Notes: generated by a model not told the origin, from the sequence alone. Counted from the first letter of the stretch, positions 7,139 through 16,001 are shown. The stretch: 64,000 nucleotides of DNA from Prevotella sp. P5-92 (GCF_002251245.1 NZ_NPJG01000124.1:1-64000), one strand, 5' to 3'. Program-made: numbers and translations.

Positions 7139-9286
7139 TCACTCTATTATGATGACCTTTCCACCTCTTATGTATATGCCAGCCTTTTTGCCATTAGTCT
7201 TTGTACCCTGCAAGGTGTAGATGGCATCGTCATTGTCTGTGGCATCTTCATGGATATTGTCGATACCAGTCGATTGGCTCTTAAGATACTCTGCATAGTC
7301 GGGCAGGTAATAGCCCACATGTGGAGGCTGGTTGTAAGCGGTGTTCTGCCATGCTACTCCCATACGATATGTGTGGTCGTGCATAAGTGTCGGTATGGCG
7401 TGTTCAGTCGGAATGTTTGTTGTGAAGATATTCAGTGTGCATCCGTCTGACGAGTCCCATAGGATGATTTCCTCTCGCCAGTCGCCGAGGAGGTCGGCAG
7501 TGAGGTTGGGAGTCTTCTTTGTGCTGTTGCATGTTTTTGAGTTTCCATAGTTGTAGAGGGTTAGCAGTCGTGTCATTCCATTTCCGTTCCATGTGTCCAT
7601 AATGTCACCGTCGAGCAGTTCGTCCTGCAAGTCGCCGTTCCAATAGCAGCGGAAGTTGAGCGATGTGCTCTTGGAACTCACCACCTTGTTAGCAGCATTA
7701 CGCTGGTTGCGGTCGTTGGACGACGAGAACTCATATCCCCTGTTTGCACCGATTATATCCGATGCTATGCCTCTTCCGTTGTCTTTCCCTCCTTCGGCAC
7801 TGCATATAATCTCACCTGTGGCGGCATCATGCAGGTCCCATCCGTAGGGCGACTCCTCATGCACGGTAAACACCTCCATGCCGGGACGGTCGGGGTCGAT
7901 GTCGCCCACGTGAATTGCGTCGCCATGACCATAGCCTGTGGAATAGAGCAAGTAGCCGTTGTGGTCGATGGCAGATGCGCCGAGTGTGATCTCGTCATAT
8001 CCGTCGCCGTCGTAGTCGCCCACACTGAGGTTATGGTTTCCGTTGCCGTATGTAGTTCTGCTTCCGCTCTTTCGTCCCGTAGGTTCAGGGGCAGCTATAT
8101 CCACTACAGCTCCACTTTCGTCTCTCACTTTGTATTTTGTCTTTGAGTATGAAGAGTGCATCCATCTCGTTTTCAGTTCCTTGCCGTCAAATTCCACAGC
8201 CCATACATAAGAATATGTGTAGTAGCCTCTTACATATATGGCACAAGGCGAGTATTCGGCACCGTCGAGATATGCCACTGCCGCAAGATAGCGCTCACCG
8301 CGGTTGCCGTATTCCTTGTCGGTCTTGCCCGTACGGTCGTCCCAGTTCTTTGTCCATCCGTTCACTCCGTCAAGACTGTCATAGTTACCGTTTCTGTTGG
8401 GGTTATAAAGCACGGTGTGTATGGCCTCGCCCGTCTCTCCGTTGAACACCGTGAGCCATTCCTGTCCGCCTTTTATCCTTCCTTCTGAGTTGCGCCAGTC
8501 CTTGTAGTTGTCCACGGTCTTGATATTATCTCGGGTAGCCGCCTCGCTGACATATTTTCCGCTGCCGTCCTTGCTTCCCGGTGCCGTCTTGCACATCATC
8601 TCGGCCTTGCCGTCACCGTTGAAGTCATACACGAGGAACTGGGTATAGTGTGCTCCCGCCCTGATGTTCACTCCAAGGTCGATGCGCCATAGCTTTGTGG
8701 GCTTCTCTGATGTCATGTCGAGTTTATATGCGTCGAGATATACGTTTCCTGTATATCCCTTCTGCGAGTTGTCCTTTGAGTTCGACGGGTCCCATTTCAC
8801 TATGAGTTCATATTGTCCGTCGCCATCAACGTCACCCACCGAGCAGTCGTTCGGGGTGTAAGAGTAGCTCTCGCCGGTGGGAGTGACTCCGTCAGCGGGC
8901 TTGTCGAGGGTTTGTCTGAGGAAGATCTTGCTCCAGGGAGTGAATGACTTCGTGCGCTCCACCTCCTTGCCGTCCTTCTTCACCACAATCTCATAGCTGC
9001 TTAACTCTGTACCCTCGCTATCCTTGAAGTTCGACACTTTCGAGTCGCTCTTGATGGTATTGCCGTCTCTTACGATGTCAAACAGGACGCCAGGCTCATC
9101 TGTGCCCAAGATTCTCCAACTGAGGAATATTCCCTTTCCGCCCGATGCAGGCAAGGCCACAGGAGCGCGGTCGAGGTTTTCCATCTGTGAGATAGGTGTA
9201 AAGAATAGTGTGTTGTTATCTTCCTCCGTCGCGTTTACGCCCATAGCGGCGCATGATAGCAGTAGTGTGCAGATAAGATGTTTCAT
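7139..9286 (-). CDS. Rhamnogalacturonan lyase, polysaccharide lyase family 11
   Basis: A 715-residue exported PL11 enzyme that would cleave the rhamnogalacturonan I backbone by beta-elimination. The signal peptide is MKHLICTLLLSCAAMGVNA. A fibronectin-like N-terminal segment is followed by the eight-bladed propeller. Calcium-binding Asp-rich turns recur, including DVDGDGQYEL, DFNGDGKAEM and DYDGDGYDEI. The last 25 residues (IYTLQG, KKAGIYIRGGKVIIIE) resemble the short C-terminal tails of exported Prevotella proteins. These are related to type IX secretion sorting signals, and none of the other enzymes in this window has one. It is transcribed alone from a promoter inside a repeat (9380-9387). 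Confidence 0.9.
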   Translation of the reverse strand: MKHLICTLLLSCAAMGVNATEEDNNTLFFTPISQMENLDRAPVALPASGGKGIFLSWRILGTDEPGVLFDIVRDGNTIKSDSKVSNFKDSEGTELSSYEIVVKKDGKEVERTKSFTPWSKIFLRQTLDKPADGVTPTGESYSYTPNDCSVGDVDGDGQYELIVKWDPSNSKDNSQKGYTGNVYLDAYKLDMTSEKPTKLWRIDLGVNIRAGAHYTQFLVYDFNGDGKAEMMCKTAPGSKDGSGKYVSEAATRDNIKTVDNYKDWRNSEGRIKGGQEWLTVFNGETGEAIHTVLYNPNRNGNYDSLDGVNGWTKNWDDRTGKTDKEYGNRGERYLAAVAYLDGAEYSPCAIYVRGYYTYSYVWAVEFDGKELKTRWMHSSYSKTKYKVRDESGAVVDIAAPEPTGRKSGSRTTYGNGNHNLSVGDYDGDGYDEITLGASAIDHNGYLLYSTGYGHGDAIHVGDIDPDRPGMEVFTVHEESPYGWDLHDAATGEIICSAEGGKDNGRGIASDIIGANRGYEFSSSNDRNQRNAANKVVSSKSTSLNFRCYWNGDLQDELLDGDIMDTWNGNGMTRLLTLYNYGNSKTCNSTKKTPNLTADLLGDWREEIILWDSSDGCTLNIFTTNIPTEHAIPTLMHDHTYRMGVAWQNTAYNQPPHVGYYLPDYAEYLKSQSTGIDNIHEDATDNDDAIYTLQGTKTNGKKAGIYIRGGKVIIIE

Positions 9287-9323
9287 TTCTTTATTTTGAT
9301 TTACTTATAGATTACGTCTTTGG

Positions 9324-9443
9324 CTGCAAATCAAATGCAAATCGAGAGCAGAACTTGCCAAGATGCAGCTTTGGTTATGCAAAAGTACAATTAAAATTTG
9401 AAAGGACAAAGAAAAAGGGAGAAAAACTTGCGGCTTGCTCCCT
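9324..9443 (-). repeat. Promoter-carrying intergenic repeat, copy R1
   Basis: This 120-base stretch upstream of the PL11 gene is the short form of a repeat found again at 9856-10078 in the same orientation. Both copies share the blocks CAAATCAAATGCAAATCGAG, AAGATGCAGCTTTG and a G/A-rich end (GGACAAAGAAAAAGGGAG). R1 lacks a 23-base segment that R2 holds twice. It contains the -7 box used for the PL11 gene. Confidence 0.75.
9380..9387 (-). promoter_or_regulatory. Promoter -7 box of the PL11 gene, inside repeat R1
   Basis: The minus strand reads TACTTTTG followed by CA, matching TAnnTTTG. It gives a leader of about 88 bases ahead of the ATG at 9286, and the leader consists largely of repeat sequence. 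Confidence 0.45.
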
Positions 9444-9445
9444 GA

Positions 9446-9535
9446 TTATATTTCTTTTTTCATTGAGAAGATTGCTTCCTTTAGCGAAGGAAGCTCTTTT
9501 TCAATAATCCACCATATTTGGTCGATATCAGTTCT
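9446..9535 (-). pseudogene. C-terminal remnant of a HEPN (DUF86-type) toxin
   Basis: Directly after the stop of the nucleotidyltransferase, in the same frame, the minus strand encodes TDIDQIWWIIEKELPSLKEA, then IFSMKKEI and a stop. This matches the C-terminal end of HEPN/DUF86 proteins as I know the family (an I-W-x-I-I-x-x-x-L-P-x-L-K pattern). These proteins are normally encoded immediately after an MntA-type nucleotidyltransferase. The first 80-90 residues, including the R-x4-6-H active site, are missing. Confidence 0.6.
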
Positions 9536-9838
9536 CTATCGTATTGCATATATTCCATCTCGCTCTATTCTTGATTTTAACAATGGGTTCATGTTCTTAT
9601 GCATACGGACAACATCTACGGAACATTTAAATAAATTCTCCAGATAATCTTTCAAGGCAGCCAAGAGAAACGGATTGGGTGTTTGCGTTTCTACACACAC
9701 ATCCAAGTCGCTCTTTTCCGTCTGTTCGTTTCTTGATACTGAACCGAAAATGCGCAAAGTCCTAATCCCAAAATCACTTACGATTTTTGAACTATTCTCC
9801 CTTATTGTTTTTATACAGTTCTGTAATTCCATCTTCAT
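9536..9838 (-). CDS. MntA-like minimal nucleotidyltransferase (orphan antitoxin)
   Basis: A 100-residue MNT-fold protein with the motif FGSVSRNEQTEKSDLDVCVE (Gly32-Ser33, Asp44 and Asp46) and a third acidic residue, Asp75, in SVDVV. These are the residues needed to bind metal and nucleotide. Family knowledge: MntA proteins neutralise the neighbouring HEPN RNase toxin by transferring AMP to it. Here the HEPN gene is reduced to a 29-codon tail, so the protein is an orphan. The gene is flanked by direct repeats R1 and R2. Its probable promoter lies in R2 at 10010-10017. Starts at 9838 and 9832 are both possible. Confidence 0.8.
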   Translation of the reverse strand: MKMELQNCIKTIRENSSKIVSDFGIRTLRIFGSVSRNEQTEKSDLDVCVETQTPNPFLLAALKDYLENLFKCSVDVVRMHKNMNPLLKSRIERDGIYAIR

Positions 9839-9855
9839 TCTTTGAATTTATTTCG

Positions 9856-10078
9856 CTGCAAATCAAATGCAAATCGAGAGCAAAACTTGCCAAGCTCGCT
9901 TGAGCAATTATGCCAAGATGCAGCTTTGGTTATGCAAATCAAATGCAAATCGAGAGCAGAACTTGCCAAGCTCGCTTGAGCAATTATGCCAAGATGCAGC
10001 TTTGATTATGCAAAATTACAAATAAAAAACGAAAGGACAAAGAAAAAGGGAGAAAAACTTGCGGCTTGCTCCCCGATA
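9856..10078 (-). repeat. Promoter-carrying intergenic repeat, copy R2 (two subunits)
   Basis: A long copy of the R1 repeat. A 76-base subunit beginning GCAAATCAAATGC occurs at 9858 and again at 9934, nearly identical. The same G/A-rich end as in R1 follows (10009-10078). Each subunit contains the segment GCTCGCTTGAGCAATTATGC, which R1 lacks. Confidence 0.75.
10010..10017 (-). promoter_or_regulatory. Promoter -7 box inside repeat R2
   Basis: The minus strand reads TAATTTTG followed by CA. It would drive the MntA-like gene with a leader of about 165 bases composed of repeat subunits. Confidence 0.4.
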
Positions 10079-10856
10079 AAAATATTATTCCACTAAAACA
10101 GGTCACTATGGGTACCTGTATCAACAAGTATCAATTCCAACGCACCCCCTCTTTGTTTCGTTATGTTGGGATGGTCAACCTGCAAAGTGAACAATGACAA
10201 GTAGAGTCAACGAGGATTATAAATAATAAATTAACTTGTCAACCTGTTTTATGAATAAGACGATAAGTAGTCAACATAAATAGTTTAACTACAGATGACA
10301 ACTGGACACTCGTGTGTCACGGTCGTTCCATAGTTAGTGTCACGAGTGTTCCATAGTTATGGTACGGTCGTGTCACTAACTATGGTACGACTGTTCCAAA
10401 GGCCTTTCTTTTTCCGCAATAACCGTCAATGTCTCACTCCTTCGCCTGCCATTCATCATCCTTTAAGGAAGCACTTCTTGAGGTCCATCATGATGTGCTC
10501 TATTTACTCTTTATTTTCTATAGTTTTTTGGTCTTTATACAAGCAACATGACGAAAAGGCGGCAGAAATGATGGGAAAATGGCAAGAAAGTAGCTATCAT
10601 TGTCATCCAACAAGCCCTATGACGATGCGGTCTTAGGCAGTTTTTCAGAACGTCTGTCACCTTATAAAAGAGATAAAACACAGATATACAGATGGTTAAA
10701 AAACGAGGTGACAGTGACAGATGTTTTCAAACTTTTATTTTTTAGATAATGTAACCGACGAACGAAGCAAGAGCAGAGCCACTTCACCAGTCAGCACTGG
10801 TATGGATACTATCTGATTACAGTGATTGATGAAAAAAAAAATGTAGCTGCCGAGAA
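10079..10856. other. Long intergenic region without a convincing gene
   Basis: About 780 bases lie between repeat R2 and the GH31 terminator. They hold the large inverted repeat at 10322-10391 and a weaker hairpin-forming pair near 10650 and 10705 (CTGTCACCT against AGGTGACAG). A 99-codon plus-strand frame at 10337-10636 starts inside the inverted repeat, has no recognisable domain or ribosome site, and I do not accept it as a gene. The region may be what remains of a mobile element. Confidence 0.5.
10322..10391. repeat. Large imperfect inverted repeat
   Basis: A 24-base left arm (10322-10345) pairs with a 24-base right arm (10368-10391) with two mismatches, separated by 22 bases. The core is CCATAGTTAGTGTCACGA against TCGTGTCACTAACTATGG. 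The spacer contains its own small palindrome, CCATAGTTATGG (10351-10362), so the word CCATAGTTA appears three times on one strand or the other. Confidence 0.8.
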
Positions 10857-10893
10857 AGCAAAGAGGCAGGACGTGATGTCCTGCCTCTTTGCT
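10857..10893 (-). terminator. Terminator hairpin after the GH31 gene
   Basis: A perfect 16-bp stem (AGCAAAGAGGCAGGAC, 10857-10872, with 10878-10893) has a 5-base loop. On the minus strand it is followed by TTTCTC, with a longer T run some 20 bases on. It begins 33 bases after the GH31 stop. Confidence 0.8.
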
Positions 10894-10925
10894 GTATGCT
10901 GTTTATGCTATGATTGACAAGCGTA

Positions 10926-13895
10926 TTACATCTTCACGGTAAGGGCCTTGCCATTGTACTGAACCATCTTACCTGCGGGATTGTCGAGGTTGAGCGGTGT
11001 GCCATCGGTGACGAGAACCACGTTGAAACGACGGGTCTTCAACATGCCGTCGAACGAACCGCGGCGAGCACCGATGGTGAGAGTCTTCGACGCATCGTCC
11101 CACTGGAAGAGGATCTTCGACGACTTGCCCTTCTCATAGTTGTAGTTTGTTCCCTCGTCTTCGTAGAGCTCAAACTCGCCGTTGGCTCCTGTATAGACAT
11201 AGAGATTGATGAGTTCGGGTTTCTTCTCGTCGCTCCACTGCAACTCAGGACCGAAGGGAACGATAGCTCCCTCGCGAACGAATACTGGCATCTTCTCGTA
11301 TGGGGCGGAAACACATACCGACTTGCCGCCATCATAGCGCTTGCCTGTATAGAGGTCGTACCATGCTGACTGCTTGGGGAAATAGACGTCGCGCGAGCGT
11401 GCCTTGTATGTGCCTACAGGACAAGCCATGAAAGCTGGACCAAACATCCACTGGTCGCCGATATTGAGCACTTTCTCGTCAGAACCGAAGTCCATGACCA
11501 AGCCACGGAGCATGGTGTAGTCCTTGTAGTTCACCCAGCCTGCCATAGAATAGAGATAAGGCATCATGCGATAGCGCAGCTTGTCGTAATAGACGATGGC
11601 ATTATAGCAAGGATGGCCTTCGGGTGCCAGGTTCCACACCTCGCGATACGGCCACTGTCCATGGGCGCGGTAGAGAGGGATGAAACAGCCAAACTGGTTC
11701 CAGCGTGCGTTGAGCTCGCGCCACTCCTTGAGGTCTTCGTTCTCATATCCACTCTTCTCATATAGCTTCTGAGCCTCTACATAACGATTCTCGACACAGA
11801 ATCCGCCCTGGTCCATTCCCCAGAATGGCACTCCTGCCATGGAGAAGTTGAGTCCGGCTGTCATCTGCGCACGCATGTCCTCCCATCGTGTTCCGATGTC
11901 GCCGCTCCATGTGGCGGTAGAGAAACGCTGTTCGCCGGCAAAGCCGCTTCGTGTGAGCAGCAGCACGCGCTTGTTGTTATCCACTGAGCGCTGACCATTA
12001 TAAATAGCATCGGCGTTAACCACAGAGTAGGCATTGAAATACTCCTCGCTTGTTCCCAAGGCTGTAGGTCCGCAGAGAAGCTTGCGATATTCTATCGGCG
12101 TGCAGTCGCGCACATTAGGCTCAGAGGCATCCATCCACCAGCAGTCGATGCCGAGGGTATAGAGATTGTCGTGCATCTGCTGCCAGAAGAGCTTGCGGGC
12201 ACCGGCAGAATAAGCGTCGTAGAATGAGCCGAGATAGCCAGGTCCTACCCAGTCACGGATATTGTCCTTTATGGCCTGCTGATACATCCATCCGTTCTTG
12301 TCAAATGCCTTGTAGTTGTCGGTAGAGGCATAGTACTTGGGCCAGTGGGAGATGAGTATGCGGGCATTGTTGTCGTGGATGAAATCCACCATTCCCTTGG
12401 GGTTGGGGAATCGCTTCGGGTCGAACTTGAAGCTGCCCCATTTGTCCTCTTCCCAGTAGAGCCAGTCCTGCACCATCACGTCAACAGGTATCTGGCGCTT
12501 GCGGAACTCACCGAGCACGCCTTCCACCTCAGCCTGTGTGTTATATTTCTCACGGCTCTGCCAGAATCCGAGCGACCACTTTGGCATCACCTGTGCACGA
12601 CCGGTGAGGAAGCGGTAGCCCTTGATGACGTCGTCGTAGCTGTCGCCTGCTATGAAGTAATAGTCCATCTCCTTGTCCATCTCTGCCCATATCGACATGC
12701 GGTTTTGCTCCTCTTCGGTCTGGGGAGTAGCGGCACGCAGTCCGCAGTAAGCCACGCCACCGTCTGGCTGCCATTCCACTCTCAGAGGGGTGCGCTTACC
12801 CTTCTTCAGGTCAACCTCAAACTTGTATGCATTGGGATTCCATGCCGTGCGCCAACGCTCGGGCACTACGAGGCGCCCATCCATATATACCTTTACATAG
12901 CCCGAATAGTAGAGAATGAAACGGTATTTGGCTGTCTCAGGAGCCTCGATGGAGCCCTGATATACGACGTTAGACTTGCCGAGGTTGATGTCTTGCGGCA
13001 GATTGCCCACCACGCCTGAGTGCTCGTAGTAGAGGGAGTCTTCGCGACGTTCTATTACCTTGCCTGTCTCTTCGGTATAAGTTCCAGTGAGCGAGCCCTG
13101 CTTGCCGTTCTTGTCGTAGATCTTGAAGGCACGGTGGAGCTGCTGGTAGTTATTAGGGTTGCCCCATCGTCCGTATGAATAAGAGTCCCAGAGGATGCCA
13201 TAGTTCTTGTTGCTGACCACGAATGGTATCGACACCTTTGTATTATATTGGAACAGCTCCTCGTTACGGCCCTTATAGTTCATCTCTTCAGACTGATGCT
13301 GTCCAAGGCCGTAGAAAGCCTCGTCGTCAGTGCTTTCAAAGAGAGCGTGCCATGAGTAGCCTGAACGGTCGTCGAGTGAGAGTTTGTTTAGGTCGGTGGT
13401 CTTTCCCCAATTCACCTCGTCGGGCGATGTCGGGCGATAGTTGGCCGGCAGTTCGGTCTGACTTGAGACATACTTTGTAAAAGTCTTGCTTCCGGGAGCT
13501 TCTTTCAGCAGCACCTTACCTGTGGTCTTGTCGTAGAATGTGAGTTGTCCGTTGCTTTTGTCAACGTTGACCTTAAGCTTTGCCGTTTCGACTGTAAGCG
13601 TCCTCTCGTCTTCCTTCACGTCAGCCTTATACTTGCCTTCGCGGTTGACTACTACGAGGCTCTTGCGTTTCTGCGGTATGGCCTGCTCAGGTGTTGCCTC
13701 CACGCGTATGATGGCATCGCTGACCACTGTTAGACGCATTGCCTTGACGTTGTTGTCACTTGTCTGAGGTATTTGCAGACTAATCTTTCTGCCGTCACGC
13801 TCGTAGCCTGCGGCATCAGCATTCACGGCCTGCGCCATTGAGGCAGCAAGCAATGCTGTTGATAATAGGAGTCTAAAACTCATAGAACTGTACAT
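10926..13895 (-). CDS. Glycoside hydrolase family 31 with PA14 insert, probable alpha-xylosidase
   Basis: A 989-residue exported GH31 enzyme. After a signal peptide and an N-terminal beta-sandwich, a PA14-like domain is inserted at about residues 255-390 (block YRFILYYSGYVKVYMDGRLV). The TIM barrel then begins near 430. The nucleophile is Asp589 in WWMDASEP and the acid/base is Asp666 in TWSGDI. In characterised Bacteroidetes and Cellvibrio enzymes, this PA14-carrying architecture belongs to alpha-xylosidases that remove xylose from xyloglucan oligosaccharides, so that is the likely role. Alpha-glucosidase activity is the alternative. The start may be the ATG at 13895 or the one at 13883, which gives a more ordinary signal peptide. 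The gene is transcribed alone. Confidence 0.88.
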   Translation of the reverse strand: MYSSMSFRLLLSTALLAASMAQAVNADAAGYERDGRKISLQIPQTSDNNVKAMRLTVVSDAIIRVEATPEQAIPQKRKSLVVVNREGKYKADVKEDERTLTVETAKLKVNVDKSNGQLTFYDKTTGKVLLKEAPGSKTFTKYVSSQTELPANYRPTSPDEVNWGKTTDLNKLSLDDRSGYSWHALFESTDDEAFYGLGQHQSEEMNYKGRNEELFQYNTKVSIPFVVSNKNYGILWDSYSYGRWGNPNNYQQLHRAFKIYDKNGKQGSLTGTYTEETGKVIERREDSLYYEHSGVVGNLPQDINLGKSNVVYQGSIEAPETAKYRFILYYSGYVKVYMDGRLVVPERWRTAWNPNAYKFEVDLKKGKRTPLRVEWQPDGGVAYCGLRAATPQTEEEQNRMSIWAEMDKEMDYYFIAGDSYDDVIKGYRFLTGRAQVMPKWSLGFWQSREKYNTQAEVEGVLGEFRKRQIPVDVMVQDWLYWEEDKWGSFKFDPKRFPNPKGMVDFIHDNNARILISHWPKYYASTDNYKAFDKNGWMYQQAIKDNIRDWVGPGYLGSFYDAYSAGARKLFWQQMHDNLYTLGIDCWWMDASEPNVRDCTPIEYRKLLCGPTALGTSEEYFNAYSVVNADAIYNGQRSVDNNKRVLLLTRSGFAGEQRFSTATWSGDIGTRWEDMRAQMTAGLNFSMAGVPFWGMDQGGFCVENRYVEAQKLYEKSGYENEDLKEWRELNARWNQFGCFIPLYRAHGQWPYREVWNLAPEGHPCYNAIVYYDKLRYRMMPYLYSMAGWVNYKDYTMLRGLVMDFGSDEKVLNIGDQWMFGPAFMACPVGTYKARSRDVYFPKQSAWYDLYTGKRYDGGKSVCVSAPYEKMPVFVREGAIVPFGPELQWSDEKKPELINLYVYTGANGEFELYEDEGTNYNYEKGKSSKILFQWDDASKTLTIGARRGSFDGMLKTRRFNVVLVTDGTPLNLDNPAGKMVQYNGKALTVKM

Positions 13896-13924
13896 ATATT
13901 TTAGTTATTGTCAATTTTCAGTGG

Positions 13925-13932
13925 CAAAGATA
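13925..13932 (-). promoter_or_regulatory. Promoter -7 box of the GH31 gene
   Basis: The minus strand reads TATCTTTG followed by CCAC, about 30 bases ahead of the ATG. No clear -33 TTTG is visible. Confidence 0.5.
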
Positions 13933-14030
13933 GTGTTATTTTCTGATTCGGTAATGATAAAATGTTATTCAAAGGTGACGTTTTTGTTATTTCAATACAA
14001 TAATTATCACTCTTGCTAACATTTAAAGAC

Positions 14031-14066
14031 AAAGGGCAGACGCTTTTTCATCCACGTCTGCCCTTT
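14031..14066 (-). terminator. Terminator of the DUF349 gene
   Basis: A perfect 12-bp stem (AAAGGGCAGACG with CGTCTGCCCTTT) with a 12-base loop starts 19 bases after the stop. TGTCTTTAAATG follows on the minus strand. Confidence 0.75.
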
Positions 14067-14084
14067 ATGCATACCTATATGGTA

Positions 14085-15953
14085 TTATTTTCCAGCATTG
14101 TCGATAGCCTTTATCTTGTCTTTGATAAGTGCAATCTCGTCCTTCAGCTTCTTCACCTTCCGGTTCATCTCGTCGATAAGGCTATTGCCCTTCTTGCTGC
14201 TTGCATTGAGGAATCCGAGATTGTTCTCGTATGTCTGCACCTCGCTCTTGAGTTGTTCGTACTGTCGCACCAGGCGTGCACGTTCGTTGTCGAGAGCGTT
14301 GCTACCTTGTTCGGCGGCGGCCTTGACCTTGTTCTTGAAATTGTTGAGACGCTTGCGTGCAACGCTCACATGGAGCTTGTCGTAGAGCTCGTCGAGAACG
14401 GCATGATACTCGTCATACACTTTGTCCTTATCCTTGAAAGGCACATGACCAATGGCGCCATACTCTTCGATAAGCTTCTGGAAGGTCTGCTGCACGTCGT
14501 CAACCTGCTCGTCGAGCAAGGCCTTGAGACGTGATATCACGTCGCGTTTCTTCTCGAGGTTGGCATGTTCCTCGCTGCGCTGTCCTGCTCCCACCTTATT
14601 GCGGGCTTCGAAGAACTCGTTGCAGATGCCGAGGAACTCTTCCCACAGCTGGTCGCCTATCTTTCGTGGCACCATGCCGATGGTCTTCCACTCTTTCTGC
14701 AGTGCGATAAACTTGTCGGCGGTCTTCTTCCACTCGGTGCTGTCTTTGAGAGCCTTTGCCTTCTCGATGAGGGCACGTTTTTTCTCCACATTGGCCTTAT
14801 ATGTTTCCTTGAGTGTCTTGAAATATTCGGTCTTCGCGTTGAAGAAAGCATCGCAAGAAGTGCGGAAACGTTCAAAGATCTTCACGTTCATCTTCTGTGG
14901 AGCAAAGCCAATGGTCTTCCATTCTGCCTGGATGTCCATCATCTCCTTGGTATGCTTCTCCCAGTCGGCAATGCTGTTGTTTGGCTCGGCAACGAGAGCC
15001 TCTGTACGCTCGCAGAGAGCTGTCTTCTTGGCGAGGTTTTCCTCCTCCTTAGCCCTGAGATTATCAAAGTGCTGCTGATGGCGCTTGTTGACCACGGTGG
15101 ATGCAGCCTTGAAGCGCTGCCATATCTCCTCGCGCAGGTCCTTTGCCACTGGACCTGTCTCGCGGAACTCCTGATGCAGTTTCTGCAACTGATGGAATGC
15201 GCTGATGACGTCAGCCTCATTAGCAAGTCGCTCGGCAGCCTCGCACAGGAGTGTCTTCTTCTCGAGATTCTTCTTGAAGTCATACTCCCTTGCCTCGCTG
15301 TTGAGCTTGAGCATGTCATAGAACTGCTCCACATAGAGCTGATAGCTACGCCACAACTCGCTCACCTTTGGTGCGGGAACGTTCTTTATTTCCTTCCACT
15401 CCTGCTGCAGGGCCTTGAACTCGTTGTACGACTTATTAGCCTCTTCTGGAGTGGTCACCATTGACTTTATCTTTTCGATAATCTCAAGTTTACGTTTGAG
15501 ATTATTCTCCTTTTCTTCTTCCTGTAGTTTAAACAACTTGGCACGACGTTCCTTGACGATGCCCATCTCAGCCTTGAACACTTCCTCGTCTTCATCGGGC
15601 AGGATTTGGAATGTTTCCGGGTCGGCACCGCTTTCCACAAACGCCTTATAGGCTGCCTCGCGCTCGGCGATGTGCATCTTGTAGAACAGCGTCTTCAGGT
15701 TTTCCACCTCGTCTTTGTCAGGATCTTCTTCGCCGTGGGCGATCTCCTTGATACGCTCCACGATCTCCTTCTTCGACGCATAGACGCGCGTGACTGGTGC
15801 AGGAGCTTCGGCCTCTGTTGGTGCCTCGCCGTCTGCCTGTGTCTCTACTGCGGGAGCCTCTACAGTGCCTTCTGCTTCTGTCAGAGTGTCCTCAACTTTG
15901 TTCACTTCCTCCATTTTGCCTGTCTCCAGGTCTTTCTCTTGAGAGTCCATCAT
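14085..15953 (-). CDS. DUF349 repeat coiled-coil protein
   Basis: A 622-residue acidic protein with no signal peptide, so probably cytoplasmic. The first 90 residues are low-complexity, rich in Glu, Ala and Thr. From about residue 135 to 520 it is built of successive DUF349 units. Each has a Trp-containing core, as in LQQEWKEIKNVP, IQAEWKTIGFAPQK and LQKEWKTIGMVPRK, linked by long charged helices. The last 60 residues form a coiled coil. DUF349 proteins are conserved in Bacteroidetes but have no settled function. The unit structure resembles a helical scaffold. The frame opens with two ATGs (15953 and 15950). It is transcribed alone, with its own terminator. Confidence 0.8.
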   Translation of the reverse strand: MMDSQEKDLETGKMEEVNKVEDTLTEAEGTVEAPAVETQADGEAPTEAEAPAPVTRVYASKKEIVERIKEIAHGEEDPDKDEVENLKTLFYKMHIAEREAAYKAFVESGADPETFQILPDEDEEVFKAEMGIVKERRAKLFKLQEEEKENNLKRKLEIIEKIKSMVTTPEEANKSYNEFKALQQEWKEIKNVPAPKVSELWRSYQLYVEQFYDMLKLNSEAREYDFKKNLEKKTLLCEAAERLANEADVISAFHQLQKLHQEFRETGPVAKDLREEIWQRFKAASTVVNKRHQQHFDNLRAKEEENLAKKTALCERTEALVAEPNNSIADWEKHTKEMMDIQAEWKTIGFAPQKMNVKIFERFRTSCDAFFNAKTEYFKTLKETYKANVEKKRALIEKAKALKDSTEWKKTADKFIALQKEWKTIGMVPRKIGDQLWEEFLGICNEFFEARNKVGAGQRSEEHANLEKKRDVISRLKALLDEQVDDVQQTFQKLIEEYGAIGHVPFKDKDKVYDEYHAVLDELYDKLHVSVARKRLNNFKNKVKAAAEQGSNALDNERARLVRQYEQLKSEVQTYENNLGFLNASSKKGNSLIDEMNRKVKKLKDEIALIKDKIKAIDNAGK

Positions 15954-16001
15954 TTCACTTTTTTATTAGTTAATGAATCGGTACGATACGAAATTTAGGC
16001 A

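Noticed and set aside
10337..10636. A 99-codon plus-strand open frame
   Set aside because: It starts inside a large inverted repeat, has no ribosome site or recognisable domain, and its composition looks random (clusters of His, Ser, Met and Cys without pattern).
1681..13895. A complete polysaccharide-utilisation locus
   Set aside because: The enzymes have separate promoters and terminators, and no intact SusC/SusD pair, surface glycan-binding protein or dedicated regulator is adjacent.
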